Below are positions 44,463 to 54,109 of a stretch of 64,000 nt of DNA, piece by piece. The first letter of the stretch is position 1, and every line of letters starts with the position of its first letter. The DNA is from Lentzea guizhouensis (GTDB lineage: Bacteria > Actinomycetota > Actinomycetes > Mycobacteriales > Pseudonocardiaceae): contig NZ_CP016793.1 in the NCBI RefSeq assembly GCF_001701025.1, positions 9,796,001 to 9,860,000 of the forward strand, written 5' to 3'. The position numbers were made by a program, and so were the translations under genes. The notes under the pieces are model-generated. The model saw only the letters and a list, made by a program, of their open reading frames with translations, was not told the origin of the DNA and made no database searches.

Positions 44463-45572
44463 ATGCCAGCCCACGATGCGACGGACCTGCACGCGTTGAT
44501 CCGCGCCGAAGCCCCCGCCGCCGAACAGCAGCGCGCACTCACCGAGCCCGTCCTGACCGCGCTCGTCGACGCGGGCGTGCACCGCATGATCGCCCCGAAG
44601 CGCTACGCCGGCGCCGAACTGGGCCTGCCGGAGTGGAGCCGGGAGATCGGCGAGCTGTCGCGTTCGGACGCCTCCACCGGCTGGACCGCCATGACGACCA
44701 CCATCTCGTCCTCGCTGGCCTGGTACCTGCCCACCGACGCCGCCGACGAGGTCTTCACCGACCCGCGCGCCCTCATCGCCGGCACCGCCGCCCCGCACGG
44801 CCGCGCCGAGGCGGTCAGCGGCGGCTACCGTGTCTCCGGTCGCTGGGGCTGGGGCAGCGCCGTGCCGTGGTGCTCGTGGGTCATCGGCGGCACCCTCACC
44901 CCCAAGGGCCCGCGTCTGGCCGTGTACCCCCGCACCGACGTGACAGTCCACGACACGTGGCACTCCACGGGCCTGCGCGCTACCGGCTCCCACGAGTTCT
45001 CCCTCTTCAACGCCTTCCTCCCGTCCCGCCGCGCCATCTGGCCCGTCGGCACCACCCCCGGCATCGAGGGCCCGGTCACCGCCTTCCCGTTCTTCAGCTT
45101 CCTGGCGGTCGGCGTCGCCTCTGTGTGCCTGGGCATCGCCCGCCGCGCGATCGACGAGACCGAGGCCCTGGCCGTGGCGAAGACCCCGCAACACGCCACC
45201 ACCCGCCTCGCCGAGCAGGCGGGCCTGCAGATCGAGCTCGCCCTGATGGAGGCCCGCCTGTCCTCCGCCGCCGCGTTCCTGCACGAGACGTTGAGCGCCG
45301 TCTGGGACATGGCCGTGCAACGCGCGCACGTGCCCGACGAAGCCAAGGCGCGCATGCGGCTCGCGTGCACGTTCGCGGCTTCGGAAGCCACCGAGGTGAC
45401 GCAGAAGGCGTTCGCGGCGGGTGGCGGCAGCTCGGTGTTCGAGTCGTCGGCGCTGCAGCGTTGTTTCCGTGACGCGCACACGGCGGCGCAGCACACCGTG
45501 GTGTCGAAGCGGCTGCTGGAGACGTACTCGATGCACCGGCTCGGCCTGGAGCCGGACATGGCGAGGTTCTAG
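44463..45572 (+). CDS. Acyl-CoA-dehydrogenase-family flavin enzyme (hydroxylase-like)
   Basis: A 369-residue enzyme of the acyl-CoA dehydrogenase fold. [23 protein letters not shown] and [22 protein letters not shown] match the flavin monooxygenase branch (HsaA/HpaB-like class D) rather than the dehydrogenases; the usual catalytic Glu is not clear. It probably oxidises an aromatic or small metabolite with a separate reductase, none of which is nearby. It follows marR by 21 bases, so may be in its regulon. Confidence 0.82.
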   Translation: MPAHDATDLHALIRAEAPAAEQQRALTEPVLTALVDAGVHRMIAPKRYAGAELGLPEWSREIGELSRSDASTGWTAMTTTISSSLAWYLPTDAADEVFTDPRALIAGTAAPHGRAEAVSGGYRVSGRWGWGSAVPWCSWVIGGTLTPKGPRLAVYPRTDVTVHDTWHSTGLRATGSHEFSLFNAFLPSRRAIWPVGTTPGIEGPVTAFPFFSFLAVGVASVCLGIARRAIDETEALAVAKTPQHATTRLAEQAGLQIELALMEARLSSAAAFLHETLSAVWDMAVQRAHVPDEAKARMRLACTFAASEATEVTQKAFAAGGGSSVFESSALQRCFRDAHTAAQHTVVSKRLLETYSMHRLGLEPDMARF

Positions 45573-45573
45573 G

Positions 45574-45579
45574 TAGGCT
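45574..45579 (+). promoter_or_regulatory. TAGGCT -10 box, leaderless start of thyA
   Basis: TAGGCT lies seven bases before the thyA ATG with no ribosome-binding site; it begins right after the stop of the upstream gene. Confidence 0.45.
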
Positions 45580-45586
45580 CACCCGT

Positions 45587-46384
45587 ATGGCCGACACGCA
45601 GTACGAGGACCTCCTCCGCCACGTCCTGAAGGAGGGCGTGCGCAAGGAAGACCGCACCGGCACCGGCACGCGGTCGATCTTCGGCCACCAGCTGCGCTAC
45701 CCGCTCGCCGCCGGCTTCCCGCTGATCACGACGAAGAAGGTGCACTTCAAGTCGATCGCGTACGAGCTGCTGTGGTTCCTGCGCGGCGACAGCAACGTGC
45801 AGTGGCTCCAGGACCACGGCGTGAGCATCTGGGACGAGTGGGCGGACAAGAACGGTGAGCTCGGCCCCGTCTACGGCGTGCAGTGGCGCTCCTGGCCCAC
45901 GCCCGACGGCGGGCACGTCGACCAGATCGCCGAAGTCCTCAAGACGCTGAAGACCAACCCGGACTCGCGCCGGATCATCGTCTCGGCGTGGAACGTCGGC
46001 GAGATCGCGCAGATGGCGTTGCCGCCGTGCCACGCGTTCTTCCAGTTCTACGTCGCCGACGGCAAGCTGTCGTGCCAGCTCTACCAGCGCAGCGCCGACC
46101 TGTTCCTGGGCGTGCCGTTCAACATCGCCTCCTACGCGCTGCTGACCCACATGATCGCCGCGCAGACCGGGCTCGGGGTCGGGGACTTCATCTGGACCGG
46201 CGGCGACTGCCACATCTACGACAACCACGTCGAGCAGGTCGAGCTGCAGCTCAGCCGGGAGGCGCGGGAGTTCCCGACGCTCAGGCTGGCGCCCGCGGAC
46301 AGCCTGTTCGACCACCGGTACGAGGACTTCACGATCGAGGGCTACGACCCGCACCCCGGCATCAAGGCGCCGGTGGCGGTGTGA
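45587..46384 (+). CDS. thyA: Thymidylate synthase ThyA
   Basis: A 265-residue enzyme that makes dTMP from dUMP with methylene-tetrahydrofolate. Catalytic Cys148 stands in [30 protein letters not shown] and GDCHIYDNH are family hallmarks. Length is that of E. coli ThyA. The next gene, folA, recycles the dihydrofolate it produces; the stop-start region overlaps or abuts (GTGTGA), a classic pairing. Confidence 0.98.
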   Translation: MADTQYEDLLRHVLKEGVRKEDRTGTGTRSIFGHQLRYPLAAGFPLITTKKVHFKSIAYELLWFLRGDSNVQWLQDHGVSIWDEWADKNGELGPVYGVQWRSWPTPDGGHVDQIAEVLKTLKTNPDSRRIIVSAWNVGEIAQMALPPCHAFFQFYVADGKLSCQLYQRSADLFLGVPFNIASYALLTHMIAAQTGLGVGDFIWTGGDCHIYDNHVEQVELQLSREAREFPTLRLAPADSLFDHRYEDFTIEGYDPHPGIKAPVAV

Positions 46385-46389
46385 ACCGG

Positions 46390-46845
46390 ATGGTCGGGCT
46401 GATCTGGGCCCAGGCGGCCAACCGGGTCATCGGCCGCGACAACGCCATCCCGTGGCACGTCCCCGAGGACATGAAACGCTTCCGCGAGCTCACCACGGGC
46501 GCGGCGGTGCTGATGGGCCGCCGCACGTGGGAGTCGTTGCCGCCCCGGTTCCGCCCGCTGCCCGGCCGCCGCAACATCGTGCTCTCCCGCACGCCCCAGG
46601 AAGGCGTGGAGACGTCCGACAGCCTGGACGAAGCACTCAAATCGGTCGACGGCGACCTCTGGGTGATCGGCGGGTCGGCGGTGTACGCGGCGGCGCTGCC
46701 GTTCGCCGACCGCATCGAGGTCACCGAGATCCGCGAGACCTTCGAGGGCGACACGTACGCGCCGGAGGTCGACCGGGCGCCGAAGAACGTCGGTGAGTGG
46801 CTGGAGTCCAGCTCCGGCCTGCACTACCGGTTCGTGAGCTACTAG
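46390..46845 (+). CDS. folA: Dihydrofolate reductase
   Basis: A 151-residue enzyme: VGLIWAQAANRVIGRDNAIPW, MGRRTWESLP and GRRNIVLSR, WVIGGSAVY are standard. It regenerates tetrahydrofolate after ThyA. An in-frame GTG at 46381, overlapping the thyA stop, is an equally likely start; homologues begin at this Met. The following gene is convergent with only 7 bases between stops. Confidence 0.96.
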   Translation: MVGLIWAQAANRVIGRDNAIPWHVPEDMKRFRELTTGAAVLMGRRTWESLPPRFRPLPGRRNIVLSRTPQEGVETSDSLDEALKSVDGDLWVIGGSAVYAAALPFADRIEVTEIRETFEGDTYAPEVDRAPKNVGEWLESSSGLHYRFVSY

Positions 46846-46852
46846 GGAGCTG

Positions 46853-47206
46853 CTAGCGCGCCCGTGCGTGCCACGCCTCGACGATGAGCTCTTCCAGCTC
46901 CGCCACCGGGATGTGCTCCAGCCGCACCAGGATCGCCGGGTAGCCCTGGAAGTGCGGCGTGGTGAAGTACACCGACTCGTCCGCGGCCAGCAGCGCCTCC
47001 TTGGCGCCCAGGTCCGGCACGCGGGCGGCGAGGATGGGCCCGTCGGGTGCCGACGGGCCCATCGCCGCGAGGTCGGTCTTGCGCAGCGGCCGTTCCCACA
47101 CGAACAGCTTGTCCTTGACCCTCCAGTCGACGACGCCCTCCCGCACCCGCTCCGTCACATCAGGCATGGAGGTGGCGATCCTGCGCACGTCGTTCCAGGT
47201 GGCCAT
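46853..47206 (-). CDS. MmcQ/YjbR-family protein
   Basis: A 117-residue protein of the MmcQ/YjbR fold: MATWNDVRRIATSMPDVTE, WRVKDKLFVWERP and DESVYFTTPHFQGYPAILVRLEHI. The family has a DNA-binding-like fold with unknown role. AGGAG precedes the ATG. It is the second gene of an operon, 8 bases after the PAC2 gene. Confidence 0.85.
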   Translation of the reverse strand: MATWNDVRRIATSMPDVTERVREGVVDWRVKDKLFVWERPLRKTDLAAMGPSAPDGPILAARVPDLGAKEALLAADESVYFTTPHFQGYPAILVRLEHIPVAELEELIVEAWHARAR

Positions 47207-47214
47207 GGGAGCTC

Positions 47215-48105
47215 CTAGAGGTGGTCCGGCGGACGCTGCTGCTCGGCCAGGAACCTCTCGAACTCGGCGCCCAGTTCGTCCGCGGAGGGCAGATCGGTGT
47301 TCCCGACAGTCTGGATGAAGGCGTCGTACTGCCGCTCGAGCGCTTCCACCACCTGGGCGACCTCCTCCGACTCCGCGACCTGCCGGTGGATCTCGGCGTC
47401 GGCGGCCTGGGCGGCGTCGATCAGGCCACCGAGGGGCAGGGCGAGACCGGTGGCGCGGGCGACGGCGTCGAGCAGGGTGACGGCGGCGGTCGGGTAGGTC
47501 GACTGGGCCAGGTAGTGCGGCACCTGGGCGGCGAAGCCCATCGCGTCGTGGCCGGCCTGGCCGAGGCGGAACTCCAGCAGGCCCGAGACGTTGCCGGGAA
47601 CCTGCACGCGGTTGAAGAACGGCTGGTACTCCGAGACCAGCTCGGGGCGGGTCGCGTGGCCGATGACGTTCAACGGCCTGGTGTGCGGCACGCCCATCGG
47701 GATGCCGTGGAAGCCGAGCGTGAGGCGCACGCCCCAGCGGTCGACCAGGTCGCGCACGGCCCGCACGAACGCCTCCCAGCTGCGGTCCGGCTCAGGGCCG
47801 TTGAGCAGCAGGAACGGGTGGCCGGCGCTGTCGTGCAGCAGGTGCACGACCAGCTCGGGCGTGGCGTAGTCCTCCCAGTGGTCGGTCGCGTAGGTCATCA
47901 GCGGCCGGCGGGAGCGGTAGTCGATCAGGCTGTCGACGTCGAAGCGGGCGACGACGCGGCTCTCCGAGGTCTCCAGCAGGTGCTCGGCGAGCAACCGGCC
48001 GGCGGCGCCCGCGTCCATGAAGCCCTCGAAGTGGTGCAGCAGCACCGCACCGGTCAGGTCCGGCACCTCCGAGTCCACCTCGTACAGGTTGTCCGGGTCC
48101 AGCAC
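47215..48105 (-). CDS. PAC2-family protein
   Basis: A 296-residue protein resembling proteasome-assembly chaperone 2: HHFEGFMDAGAAG at the N-terminus, GIPMGVPHTRP and PHYLAQSTYPTAAVTLLDAV. Actinobacteria have proteasomes, but a chaperone role for these proteins is not shown. GTG start with GGAGG six bases before. The C-terminus is a helical, acidic tail. Confidence 0.88.
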   Translation of the reverse strand: MLDPDNLYEVDSEVPDLTGAVLLHHFEGFMDAGAAGRLLAEHLLETSESRVVARFDVDSLIDYRSRRPLMTYATDHWEDYATPELVVHLLHDSAGHPFLLLNGPEPDRSWEAFVRAVRDLVDRWGVRLTLGFHGIPMGVPHTRPLNVIGHATRPELVSEYQPFFNRVQVPGNVSGLLEFRLGQAGHDAMGFAAQVPHYLAQSTYPTAAVTLLDAVARATGLALPLGGLIDAAQAADAEIHRQVAESEEVAQVVEALERQYDAFIQTVGNTDLPSADELGAEFERFLAEQQRPPDHL

Positions 48106-48198
48106 CGCACGCCTCCAAACATCGTTCCCGTGTCCATCAAGCCAACCATGTGGACACCGGACTGATTCCGCACGGGTCGATTACCCCATACGGCCCGA

Positions 48199-48855
48199 GT
48201 GAGCGCATCACCCCACGGGTACTCCAACGCGGTGGACAGGCGCTGGGTGACGCGTGGAGCACTGGTCGCAGTCGTTGTTCTCGCGATCGGTGCGACGATC
48301 GGGCTTCTTGGCCAGTTCCGGCCGTTCGGGAACGTGTTCGGCGAGCAGACGGTCGACCGCAGCCAGCCGGCCGTCCTCAAGGCGGTGCGCGACCTCAGCC
48401 AGTACCACGCCGCGTCGGGCGAGTTCCAGGTCGTGCTCGACATCGAGCAGGACGTGAAGTGGGTGCCCGCGGTGCTGGCCGGTGAACGCACGCTGTTCGT
48501 CGCGGCCGGGTCCGTCAACGCCTACGTCGACCTCGGCGCGCTCGCGGAGGACGGCCTGGTCGTGTCGCCGGACGGCAAGTCGGTCGAGCTGAAGCTGCCC
48601 TCCGCGCGGCTGGACAAGCCGAACCTGCACCACGACCGTTCGTACGTCTTCAGCCAGGAACGCGGCCTGGTCAACCGCTTGAACGCGATCGTGGAAGTGC
48701 CCGACCAGCAACAGTTCTACGTCGCCGCCGAAGCGAAGCTCGCCGACGCGGCACGGGAGTCGGAGCTGCTCAAGCGCGCCGAGGACAACACCCGCACGAT
48801 GCTCACCGGAATGCTGCAGGGCCTGGGTTTCCAGGTGAAGGTGCTACCGGACTGA
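48199..48855 (+). CDS. DUF4230 membrane-anchored protein
   Basis: A 218-residue protein with one N-terminal helix (about 18-38) and a beta-rich outside domain: VLDIEQDVKWVPAVLAGERTLFVAAGSVNAYVDLG matches DUF4230. Ends with a helix (MLTGMLQGLGF). Role unknown. GTG start without a strong site. About 100 bases later the kinase gene begins. Confidence 0.8.
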   Translation: MSASPHGYSNAVDRRWVTRGALVAVVVLAIGATIGLLGQFRPFGNVFGEQTVDRSQPAVLKAVRDLSQYHAASGEFQVVLDIEQDVKWVPAVLAGERTLFVAAGSVNAYVDLGALAEDGLVVSPDGKSVELKLPSARLDKPNLHHDRSYVFSQERGLVNRLNAIVEVPDQQQFYVAAEAKLADAARESELLKRAEDNTRTMLTGMLQGLGFQVKVLPD

Positions 48856-48948
48856 GAACCGGATCGCGCTGTTCCGCGAACGCAGTACGTGCAGGTCAAC
48901 GGTTTCGCCGACCTCGCCGGACGCCCGGCAGCACCGGGTTAGGATCCG

Positions 48949-50691
48949 GTGGTGGAAGACGATCTGATGGCCTGGGCACCGGCTGACGGTGCCGCGCAGG
49001 CGCCCGGGATCGCGTTACCGGGCTACAGCGGTTTCCGCGTCATCGCCCAGGGCGGCGAGGGCACCATCTACCGCGCCCGCCAGGACGGTCTCGGCCGCGA
49101 CGTCGCCGTGAAGGTCCTGCAGGTCACCGACCCGGCCACGGTCACCCGCTTCCGCCGCGAGCTCGCCATCACCGTGGAGCTCGGCCGCCAGCACCCGTAC
49201 ATCGTCACCGTCCTCGACACGGGAACCCTGCCGGACGGCCGCCCGTGCATCGTCATGGAGTACTACGAACGCGGCTCGCTGCACGACCGTTTGCGCGCCA
49301 TGGGCCCGCTCCCCGTCGCGGACGTCGTGGCAGCGGGCATCGCCGTGGCCGACGCGCTGGCGTTCGCGCACGGCCAGGGCATCCTGCACCGCGACGTGAA
49401 GCCGCAGAACGTCCTCGTGCTCCCCACCTCCTACGTGCTGGCGGACTTCGGCATCGCCCGCGGCGCCGACGCGGGCCACTCCGCCTCGCTGCAGATGGTG
49501 AGCTACCGGCACGCGGCCCCGCAGATGCTGGAGGGCGCCACCCCGTCGTTCGCCGACGACCTCTGGTCCCTCGGCTCCACCCTCTTCACGTTGCTGGAAG
49601 GCAAGCCCCCGTTCGCCTCCGACAACCCCGACGAGGACACGCTGCTGTCCTACGTCGGCCGCGTCAGCTCCGCCGACCCGCGCCCGCTGACCCGTTTCGA
49701 CGTGCCGTCCGGCCTCGTCGCGATCATCTCCCGCTGCCTGCGCAAGGACCGCGCCGACCGCTTCGCCTCCGCCCTGGAGCTCCGCGACGCCCTGCGCGCC
49801 GCGAGCTCCGGCGCCCCCATCCCCTCGGTGTCCGTTGTGGACCCCGACTCGACCCGGATGATGGGCGAGCGACCCGTCTTCTACCCCGAGGGCCCCACCG
49901 AGGCACCCGGCTTCGGCCCGCGCGGCGTCAAGGAGGAGGAACCGGCACCCGCCGAACCGGAGGAAGAACCGGACGACTCCTGGCAGGGCAGGCTCGCCGA
50001 CCTCACCTACCGGCAGACCGACCTGCCCGTCCCTCCCCCGCCACCGGCCGCCGTGCTGCCGCCGGTCGTGCTGCTGCCCGACGTCGACCCGCCCAGGGCC
50101 GATCCGCCGCAGTTTGCTCCGCCGAGGACCGACCTGCCCAGGGGCGACCTCCCCAGGGTCGATCTGCCGAGGGTCGACCTGCCCGCCTTCGACCAGCCGC
50201 CGTTCGACCCGCCGGTGGAGCCGATGACGGCCCCGGTCCCCCGCCGCAAGCGCGGAGGCGTGCTCGCGGTCCTGGCCGTGGTCGCCGTGGCGGGCGGCAT
50301 CCTCGCAGGCCTGCTGCTGAACCGCGACACGTCCGTCACCACCCAGCCCACCACGACCACGACCACGACGTTGCCCGTCCCCACCTCCGAGTCCGTCGAC
50401 GCCGGCCCACCCCCGAACGCCGACCCGAAGTTCATCCCGGTGCTCAAGCGCGCCGAGTACGACGGCAAGGCGATCGAGCTGGAGTGGAGCGACCCGAGCG
50501 ACGGCCAGGCGGAGTTCGTGGTGATCGACGTGACCGGGGCGAAGCCGCAGGCCGTGACGCGGGTGACCGGCGGCGGCACCACGTACGTGATCGAGGACGG
50601 CGGCGGGGTGCGGCGGTGCTTCCAGATCGCGGCGTTCGGCTACCAGGGTGAGCGCGGCAGCTCGGCGAAGGTGTGCGCGACGAAGAACTAA
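48949..50691 (+). CDS. Transmembrane Ser/Thr protein kinase
   Basis: A 580-residue PknB-type kinase. Residues 26-290 are the kinase: ATP Lys55 in DVAVK, HRDVKPQN (147-154), DFG (166-168). The activation region is unusual for lacking the Thr-rich loop of PknB. A Pro/Asp/Arg repeat of PRVDLP-like units (about 380-425) leads to one membrane helix (434-455). The outside part, Thr-rich then about 100 residues, resembles an Fn3-type domain (AIELEWSDPSDGQAEFVVIDV). GTG 48952 is also a candidate start, six bases after TAGGAT. The VQAG-motif gene follows 62 bases later. Confidence 0.93.
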   Translation: MVEDDLMAWAPADGAAQAPGIALPGYSGFRVIAQGGEGTIYRARQDGLGRDVAVKVLQVTDPATVTRFRRELAITVELGRQHPYIVTVLDTGTLPDGRPCIVMEYYERGSLHDRLRAMGPLPVADVVAAGIAVADALAFAHGQGILHRDVKPQNVLVLPTSYVLADFGIARGADAGHSASLQMVSYRHAAPQMLEGATPSFADDLWSLGSTLFTLLEGKPPFASDNPDEDTLLSYVGRVSSADPRPLTRFDVPSGLVAIISRCLRKDRADRFASALELRDALRAASSGAPIPSVSVVDPDSTRMMGERPVFYPEGPTEAPGFGPRGVKEEEPAPAEPEEEPDDSWQGRLADLTYRQTDLPVPPPPPAAVLPPVVLLPDVDPPRADPPQFAPPRTDLPRGDLPRVDLPRVDLPAFDQPPFDPPVEPMTAPVPRRKRGGVLAVLAVVAVAGGILAGLLLNRDTSVTTQPTTTTTTTLPVPTSESVDAGPPPNADPKFIPVLKRAEYDGKAIELEWSDPSDGQAEFVVIDVTGAKPQAVTRVTGGGTTYVIEDGGGVRRCFQIAAFGYQGERGSSAKVCATKN

Positions 50692-50753
50692 CGACAGCGC
50701 CGTCCGGTACGACACGCTGGGTGTCCGTGTGAAGCCGGCGAGCGGAGGCGTCC

Positions 50754-52109
50754 TTGTCGACCAGGAACGAAGTGTGGGACGCCGGTGGTCACGTCGTCCA
50801 GGCCGGGACGATCCACGGCGGCGTGCACCTCGGCGACACCCAGCCCGCCCCGCACAACAACGAGATCGGCGTCTACCTCAGAGCCGACCGCGCCGAGGTC
50901 TGCTTCCGCACGGGCGCCGCCGAGCCGTTCGAGCTGACGATCACCAACCGGACTCCACGCGACCGGAAGCTGTTCCTGCGGTTCGAAAGCGCGAGCACCA
51001 CCGGGCTGCTCTGGGAACACGCGGACACCGGCGTGCCGGAGGTGTTCGCAGTGCCGGCGGACCGGTCGCTGCAGCTGCGGTTGAGGGTCATCTGCACCGC
51101 CGAGGCCCTCGCGGGACCGGACGTGCTGAAGGTGCTCGCCGGTGAGCTCGACCCGCGGACGGGCGAGCCGACCTGGTGGTCGAGCGACTCGCTGCCCATC
51201 GAGGTCAACCGCGCGCCGGGGTTGACCGCCGAGCTGCGGCAGCCGGAGGACGTCTACGACGCCGGCCCGTACGAGACGGTGCTGACGCTCACCAACACCG
51301 GCAACACGGTGCTGAAGGGCCGGCTGCGCCTCAGGACCGAGTTCGACGGTCCGGAACACCCGGAGTGGCTCCACTCCGGCAAGGTCACGTTCCCCGACGG
51401 ACCGCACTTCGACCTCCGTCCCGGCACGACGACGGACGTCCGCGTCACGGTCGAGGTGCCGTTCTCCGACTGGCAGGACACGACCTGGCTGGTGCCGCTG
51501 GCCGTGCAGGTGGAGGGTGACGACGCGCCACGGGTGGACCAGGACTTCACGATCAGGCAGCGCGGTGATCTGGTCGCGCTCTGGCAATGGGGACGAACAC
51601 CGGACGCCTGGAAGAGGCGCACGATCGTCGCGGGCGCGATCGTGTTGTTCGCCCTCGGGATCTCCCTCGGGGCGGCCGGCGACAGGTCCGGCGGCGCCGC
51701 GGACCCGTCCGGGCAGACGAACGCGGCCGTGTCCGCGCCCTCGTCCTCGGGCGTGCGGCTCTCCTCCGCCAAGATGCCGTGCGAGCAGGGGAAGTCCGTG
51801 CTGGTGCTGCACTCGCTGGAGGACTCGACCACACCCGCGGACGTCAAGCTGTACCTCGACTACGAGGCGATGTGGGCGAGGAAGCACCTTCCGGGTGGCA
51901 AGCCTCCCGATGGCGCCGAGGTGCGACTCAGCACCAGGGACGACACCTGCCCCAAGGTGCTGCAGGGCCCCACACCGGACAAGGACACCGAAGCGAAGTA
52001 CACCTGGTTCGTGTGGCTTGGCACCGTGCCGTCGAACGGCGCGCCCGCCCTGTGCCAGGACTTCTACCGGAAGGCCGGGAAGAACTGCCTCCCCGCTGGC
52101 GTGGCCTGA
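50754..52109 (+). CDS. VQAG-motif membrane protein, possible kinase partner
   Basis: A 451-residue protein. Near its N-terminus GGHVVQAGTIHGGVHLG is a short motif seen at the front of many actinobacterial signalling or conflict proteins. Two beta-sandwich domains follow (about 40-270), with CFRTGAAEPFELTITNRT and YETVLTLTNTGN, then a membrane helix (289-307) and an outside domain with five cysteines. TTG start with GGAGG. Tail-to-tail with TgpA-like gene, with 2 bases between. It may be a substrate or sensor for the kinase. Function unknown. Confidence 0.7.
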   Translation: MSTRNEVWDAGGHVVQAGTIHGGVHLGDTQPAPHNNEIGVYLRADRAEVCFRTGAAEPFELTITNRTPRDRKLFLRFESASTTGLLWEHADTGVPEVFAVPADRSLQLRLRVICTAEALAGPDVLKVLAGELDPRTGEPTWWSSDSLPIEVNRAPGLTAELRQPEDVYDAGPYETVLTLTNTGNTVLKGRLRLRTEFDGPEHPEWLHSGKVTFPDGPHFDLRPGTTTDVRVTVEVPFSDWQDTTWLVPLAVQVEGDDAPRVDQDFTIRQRGDLVALWQWGRTPDAWKRRTIVAGAIVLFALGISLGAAGDRSGGAADPSGQTNAAVSAPSSSGVRLSSAKMPCEQGKSVLVLHSLEDSTTPADVKLYLDYEAMWARKHLPGGKPPDGAEVRLSTRDDTCPKVLQGPTPDKDTEAKYTWFVWLGTVPSNGAPALCQDFYRKAGKNCLPAGVA

Positions 52110-52111
52110 GG

Positions 52112-54109
52112 TCAGCGGCGGCGGAACAGCGGGCGCGGGTCGACCGCCCACAGCAGCTTGCGCCACCAGGAAGCCTTGCGCCGCACCGACTTCTTCACCT
52201 GCCGGGCGAGCTGCCAGCTGTGCTCGGCGCGGGTGGGAGCGGGTGCGAACGCCGCCTCGTCGACCATCGTGGCGAGCTCGGTGCCGGGTGCGCCCCAGTC
52301 GCGGCCCACGTCGGGGGCGGTGCGGCTCGGGTGTGGGCGTGAACCGGCCAGCAGCAACGAGTCCAGCACCTCGTTCCAGGCGCCGACCGGGCCGGCGGCG
52401 CGCAGGCGGACGCGGCGGGTGGTGCGGGCGAGGTAGAGGGCGAGCAGCAGGAGGACCGGGGTGAGGGTCCAGAGCGGGAAGCCCTGGCGGAGCTCGGGTG
52501 CGGCGACGTTCTCCTGGTTCACCGCGGCGGGCTGGACCAGGGGTGGGACCGAGGCCGGGGTGGTCGGGGTGGGTTTGGCGGTGGAGGAGGCGAGGCGGTT
52601 GAGGACCTCGCGCTTGGAGGCGGCGCTGGGGCCGCTGCCGTTGCCGGACACGGGGTCGAAGGCGACCCAGCCCCAGTTCGTGAAGTAGACCTCCGGCCAG
52701 GCCGTGGCGTCGGCGGCGCGGACGATGCGTTCACCGCCCTGGTCGGGAACCGGCTGGAAGCCGACGACCACGCGGGTCGGGAGGCCGACGGCGCGGGCCA
52801 GGACGGCGTAGGCGGAGGCGAACTGCTCGGCGGTGCCCGCGCCGGCGCCGGACTCGCCGGGGTTGCCGAAGAGGAAGGTCTCCAGGCGGGCGTAGGAGGA
52901 GCCGACCGGGGCCTCGGCGTCGGGGCGGCGGTTGAGGCGCACGACCTGTTCGAGGGCGACGGCCTTCTCGTACGGGGTGCGGGCGTTCTGGGTGGCCTGG
53001 CGGGCGTACTCGGCCAGCGTGAACGGCAGCCGCGGCAGGGCGGTGTAGCGGGTGTCGGTCGGAACGGCCGCCTCGGCGAGGTCGGTGTCGGCCGGGGTTT
53101 CGAGGACGCCGCGCACGGTGTAGCTCAGGCCGGTGCGCAGGCCGTCGGCCATCACCAGGGAGCCGGTGTCGGGGTCGACCATGGCGTTGCTCAGCGAGAC
53201 GGACTGCGGTGTGCCGACGCCGGGCAGCCACTCGCCGTCCAGGCCGGTGATGGTGAGGTCGACGCTCGCGTCCTGGAACTTGCCGCCGGTCGGGAGGTCG
53301 GGCGGGTCGACGACGCCGAGCGGGCCGTAGGTGGACGCGGCCTCCCAGGAGGCGCCGGAGAACCGGCTCAGCGTGACCAGCCGGACCGGGACCTCGGGGC
53401 CGCGCATCCGGAACAGCTCCGCCTCACCCTGCGCCGCCCACGCCGCGAGGCGCGGGAGCGGGTTGGAGATCGCGACGTTGGTGACCGGCGGGGTGACGAG
53501 CTTGCGCGGTTCGAACCCGTTGGCGGGCAACACGATCGTCAGCAACGTCAGCGCGGCCAGCACGGTCGCGAGCACCGCGGGCGGCACGACGGGGCCGCGG
53601 CGGTCGATGATCAGCCAGCCCAGCGCCAGCAACACCACCAGGACCAGGGCGGTGATGCCGTAGCGGTCGGCCCTGCCGGCGGTGAGCAGGGCGGCGGACA
53701 CGTACAGCACGGCGGCACCGAGCGCGGGCACGAACAGGGCCGTGCGCTGCTTGGCCACCGAGAGCACCGTGGCGACCGCGACGCCGAACACCAGCAGCAG
53801 ACCGGGAACCAGCAGCTCGGGTGTCGCCGGCGCGGGCCGGGCCGCGGTCAGCAGGCGCGGCACGGTGTCCAGCAGCACGTGCGTCGGCTCGCGGCCGGGA
53901 ACGGCCCCGCGCGCGGCGAAGTAGCCACCGGCCATCGCCACCGCCATCAGCCCGATGCCCGCCAGCCCGGCGGGAACCAGGCGCCGCAACGGAAGCGCGA
54001 GGAACCCGAGCGCAGCGGCGAGTCCGAAGTAGACGACCGCACCGTCCCACGCCTGCGCGAGCTGCACCGAGGCGACCAGCAGGACGGCGGCGACCCACGC
54101 GTACCTCAT
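52112..54109 (-). CDS. TgpA/DUF3488-like transglutaminase-fold membrane protein, catalytic residues lost
   Basis: A 665-residue protein: six or seven N-terminal helices (1-200), an outside transglutaminase-fold domain (about 370-490), a membrane helix (about 555-575) and an inside tail. The fold signature AEQFASAYAVLARAVGLPTRVVVGF is clear, but the catalytic Cys is Ala427 and the His of HAWPEV is Thr469 (TAWPEV); only Asp485 in FDPV remains. It is thus probably not an enzyme. ATG overlaps the DUF58 stop by four bases. It belongs to the MoxR/DUF58/TgpA set, of unknown role in envelope or protein processing. Confidence 0.88.
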   Translation of the reverse strand: MRYAWVAAVLLVASVQLAQAWDGAVVYFGLAAALGFLALPLRRLVPAGLAGIGLMAVAMAGGYFAARGAVPGREPTHVLLDTVPRLLTAARPAPATPELLVPGLLLVFGVAVATVLSVAKQRTALFVPALGAAVLYVSAALLTAGRADRYGITALVLVVLLALGWLIIDRRGPVVPPAVLATVLAALTLLTIVLPANGFEPRKLVTPPVTNVAISNPLPRLAAWAAQGEAELFRMRGPEVPVRLVTLSRFSGASWEAASTYGPLGVVDPPDLPTGGKFQDASVDLTITGLDGEWLPGVGTPQSVSLSNAMVDPDTGSLVMADGLRTGLSYTVRGVLETPADTDLAEAAVPTDTRYTALPRLPFTLAEYARQATQNARTPYEKAVALEQVVRLNRRPDAEAPVGSSYARLETFLFGNPGESGAGAGTAEQFASAYAVLARAVGLPTRVVVGFQPVPDQGGERIVRAADATAWPEVYFTNWGWVAFDPVSGNGSGPSAASKREVLNRLASSTAKPTPTTPASVPPLVQPAAVNQENVAAPELRQGFPLWTLTPVLLLLALYLARTTRRVRLRAAGPVGAWNEVLDSLLLAGSRPHPSRTAPDVGRDWGAPGTELATMVDEAAFAPAPTRAEHSWQLARQVKKSVRRKASWWRKLLWAVDPRPLFRRR

